From contig CAIYTT010000098.1 of NCBI GenBank assembly GCA_903929195.1, positions 1 to 56,385 on the forward strand: a DNA stretch of 56,385 nucleotides, in the 5' to 3' direction. This document shows, in pieces, positions 8,914-17,492 of this stretch; position 1 is the stretch's first letter; the number at the start of each line of letters is the position of its first letter. Both the position numbers and the translations under genes were made by a program. Under the pieces are notes generated by a model that was not told the origin of the DNA, did no database searches, and saw only the letters and a list, made by a program, of their open reading frames with translations. Source of the stretch: an uncultured Bacteroidota bacterium. Its GTDB lineage: Bacteria; Bacteroidota; Bacteroidia; Chitinophagales; Chitinophagaceae.

Positions 8914-9657
8914 ATGTCTATAAATATTTGTATTGATTGGGGTAATACCAATGTAAAGGCTGCAATTTTTGCAGATAATAAAATTATAGAACAATTTAAT
9001 TTTGCGCCTAATGATGCTTTGGAAAAAATAACGTTTGCTATAACTAAATATGAACCCCAAAAAGCCATAATCTGCTCTGTAAATGACGATTCTGCTAAAT
9101 TGGAAAAAGTACTTAAAGACAAAATAAAGACTACTGTTTCTTTAAATGACAAAACAAGTTTACCTATCATGAATGCCTATTCATCGCCTGATACGTTAGG
9201 TGTTGACCGCATTGCAATGGTTACAGCTGCAAATGAGCTATTTCCGGATAAAAACAATTTGGTTATTTGTATAGGTACTTGTATAACCTATAATTTAATG
9301 CAAAAAAATAGGATATTTAGAGGGGGTGCTATTTCTCCGGGACTAAGGATGCGATTAAAAGCAATGCATGATTATACAGGCAGGTTACCTCTTGTTGACG
9401 TAGACGGTGATTTACTTTTATTGGGTTATGATACGGAAACCTGTATGCGAGGCGGGGCTGTTTTAGGTATTATTGTCGAAATAGACGGTTTAATAAATGA
9501 ATATCAGAATCAATATACAGATTTTAACGTCATATTAACTGGCGGAGACGCTCCCTATTTTGCCACCAAAATTAAAAGTAGGATATTTGCCGACCCTGAT
9601 TTAATATTAAAGGGGTTAAATCTAATTGTCAATTATAATGTGCCATTCCCACGCTAA
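8914..9657 (+). CDS. coaX: type III pantothenate kinase
   Basis: Phosphorylates pantothenate in the first step of coenzyme A synthesis. I start at MSINICIDWGN (8914, 247 aa); an in-frame ATG at 8866 adds an AT-rich tail not found in the family. The ASKHA-fold motifs are visible: IDWGNTNVK near the N-terminus (phosphate loop with catalytic Asp), DTLGVDRIAM, IGTCITYNLM, and GGAISPGLRMR. TILTGG-like ILTGGDA closes the fold. Its 3' end overlaps the following barrel gene by about 20 bases, so translation is probably coupled. The cluster coaX-barrel-lptC-DUF4919 looks like one operon. Confidence 0.95.
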   Translation: MSINICIDWGNTNVKAAIFADNKIIEQFNFAPNDALEKITFAITKYEPQKAIICSVNDDSAKLEKVLKDKIKTTVSLNDKTSLPIMNAYSSPDTLGVDRIAMVTAANELFPDKNNLVICIGTCITYNLMQKNRIFRGGAISPGLRMRLKAMHDYTGRLPLVDVDGDLLLLGYDTETCMRGGAVLGIIVEIDGLINEYQNQYTDFNVILTGGDAPYFATKIKSRIFADPDLILKGLNLIVNYNVPFPR

Positions 9658-10966
9658 AGTTTTATTGGTTGCTATCATATTATTTACAGGCTTTGCAGGG
9701 TCAGCTCAAACCGGTACAACCAGTTCACCATTATCAATGACAGAAAACAATCCCTATTCAAAATATGGATTAGGCGAACTTTGGAACGGCAACTCTAGTG
9801 AGTTACAAGGTATGGCTAATATTACATCTGCCTATTCTAACCCCTATCAAATCAACTCCGACAATCCGGCATCTTATTCATTTTTGCAACGTACTACATT
9901 CGAAGGTGCAATGATGGCAGATTCAAGATACATAAGTTCTAATAATTTATCCTATTCTACCGGTACAACAACTATTGCCTATCTAAAAGTAGGTGTGCCA
10001 ATAGGTAAAAAAGCAGGTCTTTCGTTTGGTCTAACTCCCTATTCACGTCAATATTTCAATTTGCTTGATACTGTTAATAATTCGCCCATAGGTACTGTAG
10101 AACGTTCATATGCCGGTGAGGGTACTCTTAATTATGCTTATGTGGGGGCTGCAGTTCAGGTTGCAAAAGGTTTAAGTTTGGGTGTGAACTTAGGTTATAT
10201 GTTTGGCAATTTTAGAAATATTACAGCAGTTATCCCTATAGATACATTATCTACAAACAGAGCCTATTCTACAGAATATTCTAATTATACACAAGTAGGC
10301 GGTATATACTGGAAAGCAGGCTTACAATATGTAACCAAATTACCCGATTCTAATTTAACTTTACGTATTGGAGGTACACTTACATTAAGTCAAAATTTAA
10401 ATGAAGTTTTCAACCCTTATCAAATAAGTGTATATAATTTTGGCGATACGTTAGTAAATGACACAAGCTCTAATCCGGGTTCGCAAACAGGTAGAATTAA
10501 AATGCCTATGTCATACAGTTTGGGTATCATGCTTGCTAAAAATAATATTTGGGGTATAGGTGTTGATTATGCTGCAACAGATTGGAGCAACTTTAGCAGT
10601 TCCAGCGACCCAAGCCTGAATTTGGGGGTTGGTAAAAAATCGTATAAAGCAAGCTTGGGTGGCGAGTACTCTCCAGAGCAAACTAAAATTCACAAGCATT
10701 ATTCAAAAGTTACCTATCGTTTCGGTGTATACTATGGTACTGATTATTTAAATATAGACAATACCCAATTACCTGTATATGGCGTTACGTTTGGTGGCAG
10801 CATCCATTTTAAAGCTACACACTTTTCTTGGGTTAACATGCACACATCGTTTGATATAGGTAGATTAGGGGTTTTGCAAAATAATCTTAGCCAACAAACC
10901 TATGTTCGGTTTACTTTAGGGCTTTCATTTAATGACAGGTGGTTTATACCCCGTAAATATGATTAA
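9638..10966 (+). CDS. outer-membrane beta-barrel protein (FadL/OMPP1-like)
   Basis: 442 aa from the ATG at 9638 (MCHSHAKVLLVAIILFTG), which gives a normal signal peptide cleaved near GSAQTG. The mature part begins with NPYSKYGLGELW, then alternating polar/aromatic strands throughout (for example GLSFGLTPYSRQYFN, GVNLGYMFGNFRN) and ends with a strand RFTLGLSFNDRWFIPRKYD. It is a Bacteroidota outer-membrane barrel of the OMPP1/FadL general type. It sits between coaX and lptC, overlapping both (the stop and lptC start share bases as TAATG). Cargo or function is unknown; the neighbour lptC hints at an envelope-assembly setting but does not prove it. Confidence 0.8.
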   Translation: MCHSHAKVLLVAIILFTGFAGSAQTGTTSSPLSMTENNPYSKYGLGELWNGNSSELQGMANITSAYSNPYQINSDNPASYSFLQRTTFEGAMMADSRYISSNNLSYSTGTTTIAYLKVGVPIGKKAGLSFGLTPYSRQYFNLLDTVNNSPIGTVERSYAGEGTLNYAYVGAAVQVAKGLSLGVNLGYMFGNFRNITAVIPIDTLSTNRAYSTEYSNYTQVGGIYWKAGLQYVTKLPDSNLTLRIGGTLTLSQNLNEVFNPYQISVYNFGDTLVNDTSSNPGSQTGRIKMPMSYSLGIMLAKNNIWGIGVDYAATDWSNFSSSSDPSLNLGVGKKSYKASLGGEYSPEQTKIHKHYSKVTYRFGVYYGTDYLNIDNTQLPVYGVTFGGSIHFKATHFSWVNMHTSFDIGRLGVLQNNLSQQTYVRFTLGLSFNDRWFIPRKYD

Positions 10967-11541
10967 TGCATTGCAGATATTCTTATTCATTTCTTAGGGT
11001 AGTATTATTTATAATATTATTAACGTCAATATCTGCATGCGTAAACGACCCTAATGAGATTCTTGCCCTTACTAGTAAACCTAATCAGCAAATAGATAAA
11101 GCAGAGGATATTGTAGCCATAAGCAGTAAAAACGGTAAAATTAAAGCAAGATTATTTGCACATCAATACATCCGAAATTCATCGGCACAGCCACCATATA
11201 TAGATTTAAATAAAAACCTTAAAGTTGAATTTTATAATGATAGTGGCGAAATACAAAATGTGCTTACAGCCGACTCTTGCAGGTATTACGAAAGTCTTGG
11301 TAATATACTTGTTTGGGACAGCGTACAAATTGTGAGTAAAAAAGGGGAGATATTAAAAACATCTGAATTAATCTGGAATCAAAAAATTCAAAAATTCTTT
11401 ACGGAAAAACCAGTTAGAATTATTACAGCCACTCAGATATTAATAGGCGAAGGCATGGAGGCAAATCAAGATTTTACTTGGTATAAAATAAGTAATCCCA
11501 AAGGTACTGTACAAGTAAATAAAGCAGAAGTACCTAAATAG
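10966..11541 (+). CDS. lptC: LPS export periplasmic component LptC
   Basis: 191 aa. N-terminal signal with a possible lipobox ISAC (Cys25), then an LptC-like beta-jellyroll: SSKNGKIKARLFAHQYI … YIDLNKNLKVEFYNDSGE … LTADSCRYYESLGNILVWDSVQIVSKKGE … LKTSELIWNQKIQKFFTEKPVRIIT. This repeating strand-turn pattern is the LptC/LptA fold that passes lipopolysaccharide from the inner-membrane Lpt transporter to LptA/LptD. Start and the preceding stop overlap as TAATG. The Bacteroidota LptC is often a predicted lipoprotein, which fits. No other lpt gene lies in this window; lpxB is at 45985. Confidence 0.85.
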   Translation: MHCRYSYSFLRVVLFIILLTSISACVNDPNEILALTSKPNQQIDKAEDIVAISSKNGKIKARLFAHQYIRNSSAQPPYIDLNKNLKVEFYNDSGEIQNVLTADSCRYYESLGNILVWDSVQIVSKKGEILKTSELIWNQKIQKFFTEKPVRIITATQILIGEGMEANQDFTWYKISNPKGTVQVNKAEVPK

Positions 11542-11584
11542 GTTTCTATTTTATTTTTGTACTATTGTAAAAAATAGTATCCGT

Positions 11585-12304
11585 ATGAAAATGTATCTTT
11601 TACTTTCTATTTGTTTGTGTATGGGCTATTTTAATAGCCAAGCTCAGATACAACGAAAATTTGAAAAACCGGATTATGAAAATATAGAAAAAATTACAAA
11701 AGATAAAAATCTTGATTCCTATTACCCTAAGTTGTATAGTCGATATATCAATAATGATACATCCTTAAATCTTATTGATTTTAGAAACCTGTATTATGGC
11801 TATTTTTTTCAGGAAAACAATTCTACAATCAATTTTAATGATTCTATTAAAGCTATTTACAGTAAAAAAGAACTTACAAATACGGATAGGAAAAACTTAA
11901 TTTTTTATACGAAAACACAGTTAGAAACAGCCCCATATAACTTAGCCTCTTTAAATAGAATGGTGAATTTATATCGCGATTTAAATATAATTGACACCTC
12001 CAATTTATACAGGTTTAAGTTAATTATGGTTGCAAAAACTCTAATTTCTACCGGAGACGGGAAAACAGATACAACCGGAATACATGTAAATACAATTGGC
12101 GACGAATATACATTAATTAATTTATTGGGTTATGACTTTGATGGTAAACAGTCCTTAACATCAAACCAGTGCGATTATCTTACCATAAAACAAAATGATG
12201 ACGGAATAGAAGGTATGTATTTTGATGTAAAGCAGATTTTTAAAGGGTATTATAAAATGTTTGATATTGGCAAAAAGAAGAAAAAACACAGAAAAAGGGA
12301 TTGA
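11585..12304 (+). CDS. DUF4919 family secreted protein
   Basis: 239 aa with a signal peptide (MKMYLLLSICLCMGYFNSQAQ). The body matches the DUF4919 pattern: PDYENIEKITKDKNLDSYYP, then YSRYINNDTSLNLIDFRNLYYGYFF, then alternating helices and a DEYTLINLLGYDF block near the end. It finishes with a strongly basic tail (GKKKKKHRKRD). The family is found in Bacteroidota; its function is unknown. It follows lptC by 43 bases. A TATTTTTG sequence at 11552-11559 could be its own -7 box, so it may be transcribed both with and apart from lptC. Confidence 0.8.
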   Translation: MKMYLLLSICLCMGYFNSQAQIQRKFEKPDYENIEKITKDKNLDSYYPKLYSRYINNDTSLNLIDFRNLYYGYFFQENNSTINFNDSIKAIYSKKELTNTDRKNLIFYTKTQLETAPYNLASLNRMVNLYRDLNIIDTSNLYRFKLIMVAKTLISTGDGKTDTTGIHVNTIGDEYTLINLLGYDFDGKQSLTSNQCDYLTIKQNDDGIEGMYFDVKQIFKGYYKMFDIGKKKKKHRKRD

Positions 12305-12622
12305 TTTACAAAAATGCATGATAAATAATATCATTTAGATATTTAACTTGTATTAATATTTTATCCACACAAACAAGACTCATTTTCTATTAAAAATTTA
12401 CGTATAGCTATTTCTTTCTAAATTTATAGGTTCAATATTTTTTATATTCTTTTTCATCGTATAGAAGCGTTCCTAAAACAAGATACTACAACTTAAAATA
12501 TACTACAACTTAAAATATACTACAACTTAAAATTCATCTTTAAGTTACCAACAATTGTGTAATAATAAAAAAAGGCTGTAATAGCTGTTTTATTAAATTG
12601 CAGGGAATTTAGAAATAGCAAT
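12305..12622. other. intergenic region between DUF4919 gene and scpB
   Basis: 318 AT-rich bases without a supportable gene. The only structure I see is a triple 17-bp tandem repeat, listed separately. Confidence 0.6.
12483..12533. repeat. three perfect tandem copies of a 17-bp unit
   Basis: The unit ATACTACAACTTAAAAT is repeated exactly at 12483-12499, 12500-12516 and 12517-12533, about 90 bases before scpB. Copy-number variation by slippage is plausible; a protein-binding role is possible but unsupported. Confidence 0.9.
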
Positions 12623-13261
12623 ATGGAAATAGAACAAATAATGCCTCATGCCGAAGCCCTTATTTTTGCAAGTGAACGTCCGGTAAGTAAAAAAGAAATA
12701 GTTGAATTATTGGGCAATGCATTAGAAATTAATATAGAAACGAATTGTATTAATATTTGCTTGTCTGCAATTAAAGAAAAATATGATGCTTCGTTTTATC
12801 CTTTTAATTTAATGGAAATAGGTGGCGGCTATCAGTTTCTTACAAAAAAGGCTTTTCATAAAACCGTTTTACAACTAAATGGAGATAAACATATAAAAAA
12901 ATTATCGGGAGCTGCTATGGAAACTTTAGCAATAATAGCATACAAACAACCGGTAACAAAAAGTGAAATAGAACAAATTAGAGGAGTAAGTGCTGATTAT
13001 AGTATTCAAAAATTATTAGAAAAAGAATTAATTATTATTGCCGGCAGAAACGAAAATATGGTTGGTAAACCATTAATCTATTCTACTTCTAAACATTTTA
13101 TGGATTATTTAGGTATTAACTCGCCATCGCAACTGCCTTACTTAAAAGACATAACAGATAAAGAAATTATCTTTCCTACTAACGGTATCGACGCAGTGCC
13201 ATTAAATAATAAACCTACATTGCAAGTAGCCGAACATGAAGATTTGAAACAAGCATCTTAA
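12623..13261 (+). CDS. scpB: segregation and condensation protein ScpB
   Basis: 212 aa. ScpB is the winged-helix kleisin-associated subunit of the SMC-ScpAB condensin that compacts and segregates the chromosome. Family signatures are clear: HAEALIFASERPVSKKEI at the start, GGGYQFLTKK, LSGAAMETLAIIAYKQPVTKSEIEQIRGV, and GKPLIYSTSKHFMDYLGI. It stands alone here; scpA is not in the window. A hairpin at 13293-13339 follows and could terminate it. Confidence 0.93.
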   Translation: MEIEQIMPHAEALIFASERPVSKKEIVELLGNALEINIETNCINICLSAIKEKYDASFYPFNLMEIGGGYQFLTKKAFHKTVLQLNGDKHIKKLSGAAMETLAIIAYKQPVTKSEIEQIRGVSADYSIQKLLEKELIIIAGRNENMVGKPLIYSTSKHFMDYLGINSPSQLPYLKDITDKEIIFPTNGIDAVPLNNKPTLQVAEHEDLKQAS

Positions 13262-13292
13262 TTTTTAAATAAAAACATTGCTTCTTTTTTTT

Positions 13293-13339
13293 AAAGCATA
13301 GCCTTATTTTACTCGAAAAAAAAATAATGGCTATGCTTT
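13293..13339 (+). terminator. hairpin after scpB
   Basis: AAAGCATAGCC (13293-13303) pairs with GGCTATGCTTT (13329-13339), and inner TTATTTT/AAAATAA segments continue the stem around a short loop. It is followed by TTATTAGTTTTT. Confidence 0.65.
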
Positions 13340-13818
13340 TATTAGTTTTTAGCCCATAAAGTACTTTTATGGGTTGTTTTTGTGCCTCTAAAACTACAAT
13401 GCCAACAATTCTATTCAATAGACAAAGTTAGGCTGCTATTGTATTGTAAATACTGTAAATGTTCTAAATCCTTATACTTTTAAATGCTGAAAACTCTGAT
13501 TGATATTTGGCAGCAAAATTTGGGCATATACCATTTTTGCTGATAGGCTATCCTATTATACCACCGCTTTTACAACCAAGCAAGCAGTCCTACTAATATA
13601 AAAAAATCCAAAGCAATTGTAATGTCTAATAGGTATTCATTCTGATTTATTCACCTATTTTTAATTTAGACTCCAATTTATCCTGCTTTTTTCTTATACT
13701 TTCTATTGTATTTTATTCAACCGTAATATCAATTCTATCTTTATGTAAAAAAGAATAGCAATTATACTATCTATTTAAACACAGAAATATTTGAATTATT
13801 TTAGAATATAAATAAAAT

Positions 13819-13857
13819 AAAAAACCGAATCATAATAATATTATGATTCGGTTTTTT
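13819..13857 (-). terminator. strong intrinsic terminator
   Basis: Perfect 18-bp stem AAAAAACCGAATCATAAT / ATTATGATTCGGTTTTTT with a 3-base loop. A-rich and T-rich flanks allow use from both sides; it lies 25 bases past the stop of the minus-strand secreted-protein gene. Confidence 0.9.
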
Positions 13858-13881
13858 ATTTTAAAAGCAACTGCTTGCTAA

Positions 13882-14511
13882 TTATTTTCTTTGGAATTTC
13901 ATGTTTGTAGGAACCCAGTTGTAACCTAAAGGAAGACCGGTAGTACGAACGTTTCTGCTAACGATTTCAATCTTCATGTTTTCAAACCAAATTTGACCAC
14001 CACCATAAAGACGAGCACCATAGCTAATGCTTGAAGCACCTTCTGGAACATCAACTACTAAATTTAATTTAGTCCATGGTTTTGTACCTTCAAGAAGTGA
14101 ATTATCACCATCTACGTTGTCCATGTTGTTGCAAGGAGCAGCAGAACAATAGTTATGGCAATAGCTGCTACCGTGAACTTGCATCCAGATACCACCTGTA
14201 CCTGCATCTTCAGATCTCATCCAGCCTGTTAATCTTACTCTTTGACCTCTGAATTTTCCTGCTTCAAAATTTTGCATTAAATCACCATGACCAATTTCAC
14301 GGCAATGTCTGCGATGAGTATTGCTGCAACCTAATGCTTTAATTGTTGCGCAAGATTTACCATTCTTACCGGCACCAACTACGTTGCCCATGTCATAAGA
14401 ATAAAGACCACATGAATTTCCGCCTCTAACCCAACCTTTCGGACGGTCGTAAGACATTGTTGCTACTGCAACAAATACCAGCAATAATGGCAATAATAGT
14501 TTTGATTTCAT
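13882..14511 (-). CDS. secreted Cys-rich carbohydrate-binding-like (jelly-roll) protein
   Basis: 209 aa from ATG 14511 (MKSKLLLPLLLVFVAVATMS, signal peptide). The mature protein starts RPKGWVRGGN and follows a jelly-roll module often seen beside bacterial regulators and enzymes: GHGDLMQNFEAGKFRGQRVRLTGWMRSED, then GGIWMQVHGSS, then TKPWTKLNLVVDVPEGASSISYGARLYGGGQIWFENMKIEIV. Two insertions are rich in Cys: SCATIKALGC … HC around 55-75 and YCHNYCSAAPC around 120-130, giving seven Cys after the signal peptide. Relatives I recall lack these, so disulfide or metal stabilisation is possible. It has its own good promoter (14557-14588) and a strong terminator. Ligand unknown. Confidence 0.75.
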   Translation of the reverse strand: MKSKLLLPLLLVFVAVATMSYDRPKGWVRGGNSCGLYSYDMGNVVGAGKNGKSCATIKALGCSNTHRRHCREIGHGDLMQNFEAGKFRGQRVRLTGWMRSEDAGTGGIWMQVHGSSYCHNYCSAAPCNNMDNVDGDNSLLEGTKPWTKLNLVVDVPEGASSISYGARLYGGGQIWFENMKIEIVSRNVRTTGLPLGYNWVPTNMKFQRK

Positions 14512-14556
14512 AATACAATAATTGTTGTTTAAAAATGATGTTTTAGAAAGTTTACA

Positions 14557-14588
14557 CAAACATAAAAATTCCTTTCGGAAAAACAAAA
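14557..14588 (-). promoter_or_regulatory. Bacteroidota-type promoter for the secreted jelly-roll gene
   Basis: On the minus strand: TTTTG (14588-14584), 19-base spacer, TATGTTTG (14564-14557). This matches the TTTG-N19-TAnnTTTG consensus. The spacer contains TTCC-GAAA-GGAA, a small dyad. The start codon is about 45 bases downstream. Confidence 0.75.
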
Positions 14589-14594
14589 CTTTTG

Positions 14595-15158
14595 TCAAAA
14601 TTTTGTTCGTAAAATTTTATTATCTACTAACTGAAAAAAATCTTGCGGTCTAAATGTACGCCAATTGGGCGTTTCAACCATAGTAACATATCTATTAATA
14701 TGTGAGCCTAAAAAGTCGTATTTTGTCTGTTCGGGCATATTTATTGCCGCAATCCATCCACCCTCCTCTTTTATGTCTTCATTCCATTCCTCATAATAGC
14801 AGGTATCGCTACTATGAAAATTAAGTACGTTTTCTGTAAGGAGCATAAACTTATAGATTCCTTTAGCTATCATTAAATCAATTACCTCTCGTTTCAATTG
14901 CATAATATCATTTTCAATTGCATCATTCCATTCGCCAATCAGTTCTATAATTGCATAATTTATTTCATAATCAACAAATAAAATTTTTAAATACAAGGTT
15001 TTAGAGCCGAACTCATCCCACTGAGGATGTATATAATAATTGTATATTGTATTAGAAAATTCAAACTCACTATGTTCTATACCAAAAAAAGGGGATTGTT
15101 CGTCTTCTTCGGCATTATATAAGTGAATCCAGTTGTAAAATGGCTCAATTTCATGCAT
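14595..15158 (-). CDS. conserved hypothetical protein of Bacteroidota
   Basis: 187 aa, cytoplasmic, acidic and rich in aromatic residues. It opens MHEIEPFYNWIHLYNAEEDEQ, then FFGIEHSEFEFSNTIYNYYIHPQWDEFGS, and contains ELIGEWNDAIENDIMQLKREVID and LTENVLNFHSSDTCYYEEW. I recognise the pattern as a conserved single-copy Bacteroidota family but know no function or motif for it. The downstream secreted-protein promoter overlaps its 3' end, so the two genes are probably independent. Upstream lies the rhodanese gene, 40 bases away in the same direction. Confidence 0.7.
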   Translation of the reverse strand: MHEIEPFYNWIHLYNAEEDEQSPFFGIEHSEFEFSNTIYNYYIHPQWDEFGSKTLYLKILFVDYEINYAIIELIGEWNDAIENDIMQLKREVIDLMIAKGIYKFMLLTENVLNFHSSDTCYYEEWNEDIKEEGGWIAAINMPEQTKYDFLGSHINRYVTMVETPNWRTFRPQDFFQLVDNKILRTKF

Positions 15159-15198
15159 TGGATACTGCTAAATTATACTTTAATTGTTTTGAAAATAC

Positions 15199-15504
15199 TT
15201 ATCCATTCATTTGTTTCCAAGCCTGCATGCCACCGGTTAAATTTACGACATTTGTAAATCCGGCTGTTTCTAATATCATGCAAGCTTGCATACTTCTTGT
15301 ACCACCTTTACAATGAAAAATGATTTCTTCGTTTTTAAGGTCTTGCAGGTCATCAATTTGCATATTTGCTATTTGTCCAAGTGGTATTAAATGAGCTCCT
15401 ATATTAAATTCTGCATATTCGGCAGGCTCTCTTACATCTATAATATTTAGTTTTTCACCTGCATCCATTCTTTGTTTTAATTCTTGTACGCTTATAGTTG
15501 TCAT
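15199..15504 (-). CDS. rhodanese-like sulfurtransferase
   Basis: 101 aa, one rhodanese domain. Motifs: IDVREPAEYAEFNIGAHLIPLGQI (substrate-side loop) and the active-site loop HCKGGTRS with Cys65, which forms the persulfide. The end, NVVNLTGGMQAWK, is the family's closing helix. Length equals a single-domain GlpE/PspE-like protein without signal peptide, so it is cytoplasmic. The gene lies 5 bases after the T9SS cargo gene on the same strand, an arrangement without obvious functional meaning. Confidence 0.92.
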   Translation of the reverse strand: MTTISVQELKQRMDAGEKLNIIDVREPAEYAEFNIGAHLIPLGQIANMQIDDLQDLKNEEIIFHCKGGTRSMQACMILETAGFTNVVNLTGGMQAWKQMNG

Positions 15505-15509
15505 ATATT

Positions 15510-17399
15510 TTATATTTTTATAAATTTAAGTGTTTCAGTTTTATTATTACCGGTTTTTATAGTTATAAAATAAACACCGGGCATTAAATCGGCTATGTTT
15601 ATTGTATTCCCGTTTTGTGTATTTCCTTGCACTTGCTGCCTACCTAATGCATCAATAATAGAATATTGTATATACGTATCTGTATTAAAAAACAATTGTA
15701 TTTTATCTTTTGCCGGGTTAGGGCTTACATACCATTTATCTTCTGTTGCAGAAATTACATTTTTAATTGAGCTTGCTTTAATATCATGCCCTAACAGAGG
15801 GCGTATCATAATAGCCCCTGCAATAAGCGATGGATTCCAAGGTGTACCGGCACCATACACCCTGTAATAGGCGTGGTTGCTGCCTACTCTGTTTACATCA
15901 AGCCCAAAATACAAACTATCGCTGGCACTAAAAGCAGGTTGTTCTGTACCGGCATAAAAGGTGCCGGCTGGTAATAATACAGGATTTTCAAATTTATAAA
16001 CCCAAAAATGATTAATTGTATCTATGTATCCGGGATAATTAAAATCTTGTTCGTAAATTTTAGTGTCTGTATAAAATCCATTTACCCCAATAAGAGTAGA
16101 ATAGATATTTATATAAAATTCTTTGTAATGAGCCAATGGTACTTGTCTGTCAAAATAAATGGCTAAACCTCTAAGAGTATCGGGTTTGTTTAAATGAAAT
16201 TCTATGGATACTTCGCCCGGAATGCCTGAAGATGCAAGATTAAGATAATATGCCTGTTCCGCAGTACCATCATCATAAGCCAAGTAATTATCAAAAATTT
16301 GATCTTTTACAATAGTATCATTAATAGTATTACCGGTAGTTGCAGTACTCTGAAAATTATAGGTATTCTGAAAAACCACAGTTGTATTTGGAGGGTAAAC
16401 AGGATAAGTAGTAATAGAAAAAGCATTGTTAGTTGCAACTGTTTGATATGCGGCAACAGGAAGCAAATTAAACCCGCTATTATACAGATTAGCAGGGCTT
16501 GAAGTAATATCAATTATGTTAAAAGAATAATTAAGAGATTGGGACCATGAACTATCATTTCGAATACTGTCCGATACTTGTGTTGCAATTTCCCCTGCCG
16601 GATTCGTGATAAACTGATTATAAGGCATTGCAGTATAATCATTAAGCAGATTGGTAGGGTCTGCTGTGTATGCTACATCACTAATCATGGTATCACCAAT
16701 GCCTCTGTTTTTGTCAATTTTTATATAGTCTATGTTCCAGTCTGCATCCGCCCAATAAAGTGCAGAATAATTTACAAACCTGAATTGAAAACTACTGCTA
16801 AAAAATAAGGTATCTGTAATCGGTATCATTACAAGCTGAAAAGGCTGTAAAACGCTACCGGGAACCGTCCAGACTCTTACAAAATCGCCATACCTATTGC
16901 TAAAATAGAGCATAAAAGAATCTAAAGCAATGGGATAAAAACCATTGCCCTGCGGCTGATAATAGAAACTGAAATAGACACTGTCTGTAGGGCTTAGTGA
17001 GCTTAAATCTATAGGTTTGGAAGTTAGGCTGTCATTAAATCTGAAATCAGTATTCGTTAAAGTATCATAAGGCAAGCCATATTGATTCAGATTATCAAAT
17101 GTGGCTACCCCTCTACTAATAGGGCATACGCCCATAGTATTATTTATATATACTTCATTATCCATCCATTTATTAGAATCGGGAAAGATGTCGTAAGTAG
17201 TAAAGTCTTCAAAAAAAGGTAGGCTTAATGCTGTTGATGTTTTTTTTGCCGCTGATTTTTGTTTGTGAATAAAGCTGTTTTTCTTTGCATTTACCTTAGC
17301 ATTATAATGCAACGGTGCTGTCTTTTCTTGAGCATAAAGCTGCATAGAATGTACTAACAAGCACAGAACACAAAAAGCAATTATTTTACAGGCGTTCAT
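15510..17399 (-). CDS. secreted protein with C-terminal type IX secretion sorting domain
   Basis: 629 aa. I use the ATG at 17399 (the preceding codon is TTG). N-terminal signal peptide (CKIIAFCVLCLLVHSMQLYAQ). The large middle is beta-rich and extracellular: LPFFEDFTTYDIFPDSNKW, SVYFSFYYQPQGN and WNIDYIKIDKN form a jelly-roll-like module seen in Bacteroidota surface proteins. The last 75 residues are a classic type A T9SS sorting domain: WYVSPNPAKDKIQLFF … YSIIDALGRQQVQG … INIADLMPGVYFITIKTGNN … LKFIKI. The protein is therefore exported by the Por/T9SS machinery and attached to, or released from, the cell surface. No T9SS machine gene is in the window. Substrate or role unknown. Confidence 0.9.
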   Translation of the reverse strand: MNACKIIAFCVLCLLVHSMQLYAQEKTAPLHYNAKVNAKKNSFIHKQKSAAKKTSTALSLPFFEDFTTYDIFPDSNKWMDNEVYINNTMGVCPISRGVATFDNLNQYGLPYDTLTNTDFRFNDSLTSKPIDLSSLSPTDSVYFSFYYQPQGNGFYPIALDSFMLYFSNRYGDFVRVWTVPGSVLQPFQLVMIPITDTLFFSSSFQFRFVNYSALYWADADWNIDYIKIDKNRGIGDTMISDVAYTADPTNLLNDYTAMPYNQFITNPAGEIATQVSDSIRNDSSWSQSLNYSFNIIDITSSPANLYNSGFNLLPVAAYQTVATNNAFSITTYPVYPPNTTVVFQNTYNFQSTATTGNTINDTIVKDQIFDNYLAYDDGTAEQAYYLNLASSGIPGEVSIEFHLNKPDTLRGLAIYFDRQVPLAHYKEFYINIYSTLIGVNGFYTDTKIYEQDFNYPGYIDTINHFWVYKFENPVLLPAGTFYAGTEQPAFSASDSLYFGLDVNRVGSNHAYYRVYGAGTPWNPSLIAGAIMIRPLLGHDIKASSIKNVISATEDKWYVSPNPAKDKIQLFFNTDTYIQYSIIDALGRQQVQGNTQNGNTINIADLMPGVYFITIKTGNNKTETLKFIKI

Positions 17400-17492
17400 C
17401 AAACCTTTATCTTATTTAGTGCTTAGTAACGTTTATAATATGGTTAATATTGTTTTTTTATAATTATTGTACGTATCATAATTACTCAATTA

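Larger units (their letters stand above)
13262..13881. other. 620-bp intergenic region
   Basis: Contains two terminator-like hairpins (13293-13339 and 13819-13857). The middle 450 bases are AT-rich with many stops in all frames; a short hydrophobic stretch can be read on the minus strand near 13560-13640 but is interrupted. I see no supportable gene. Confidence 0.6.

Noticed and set aside
12483-12533. Short CRISPR-like array
   Set aside because: The three 17-bp units are directly adjacent without spacers; this is a simple tandem repeat.
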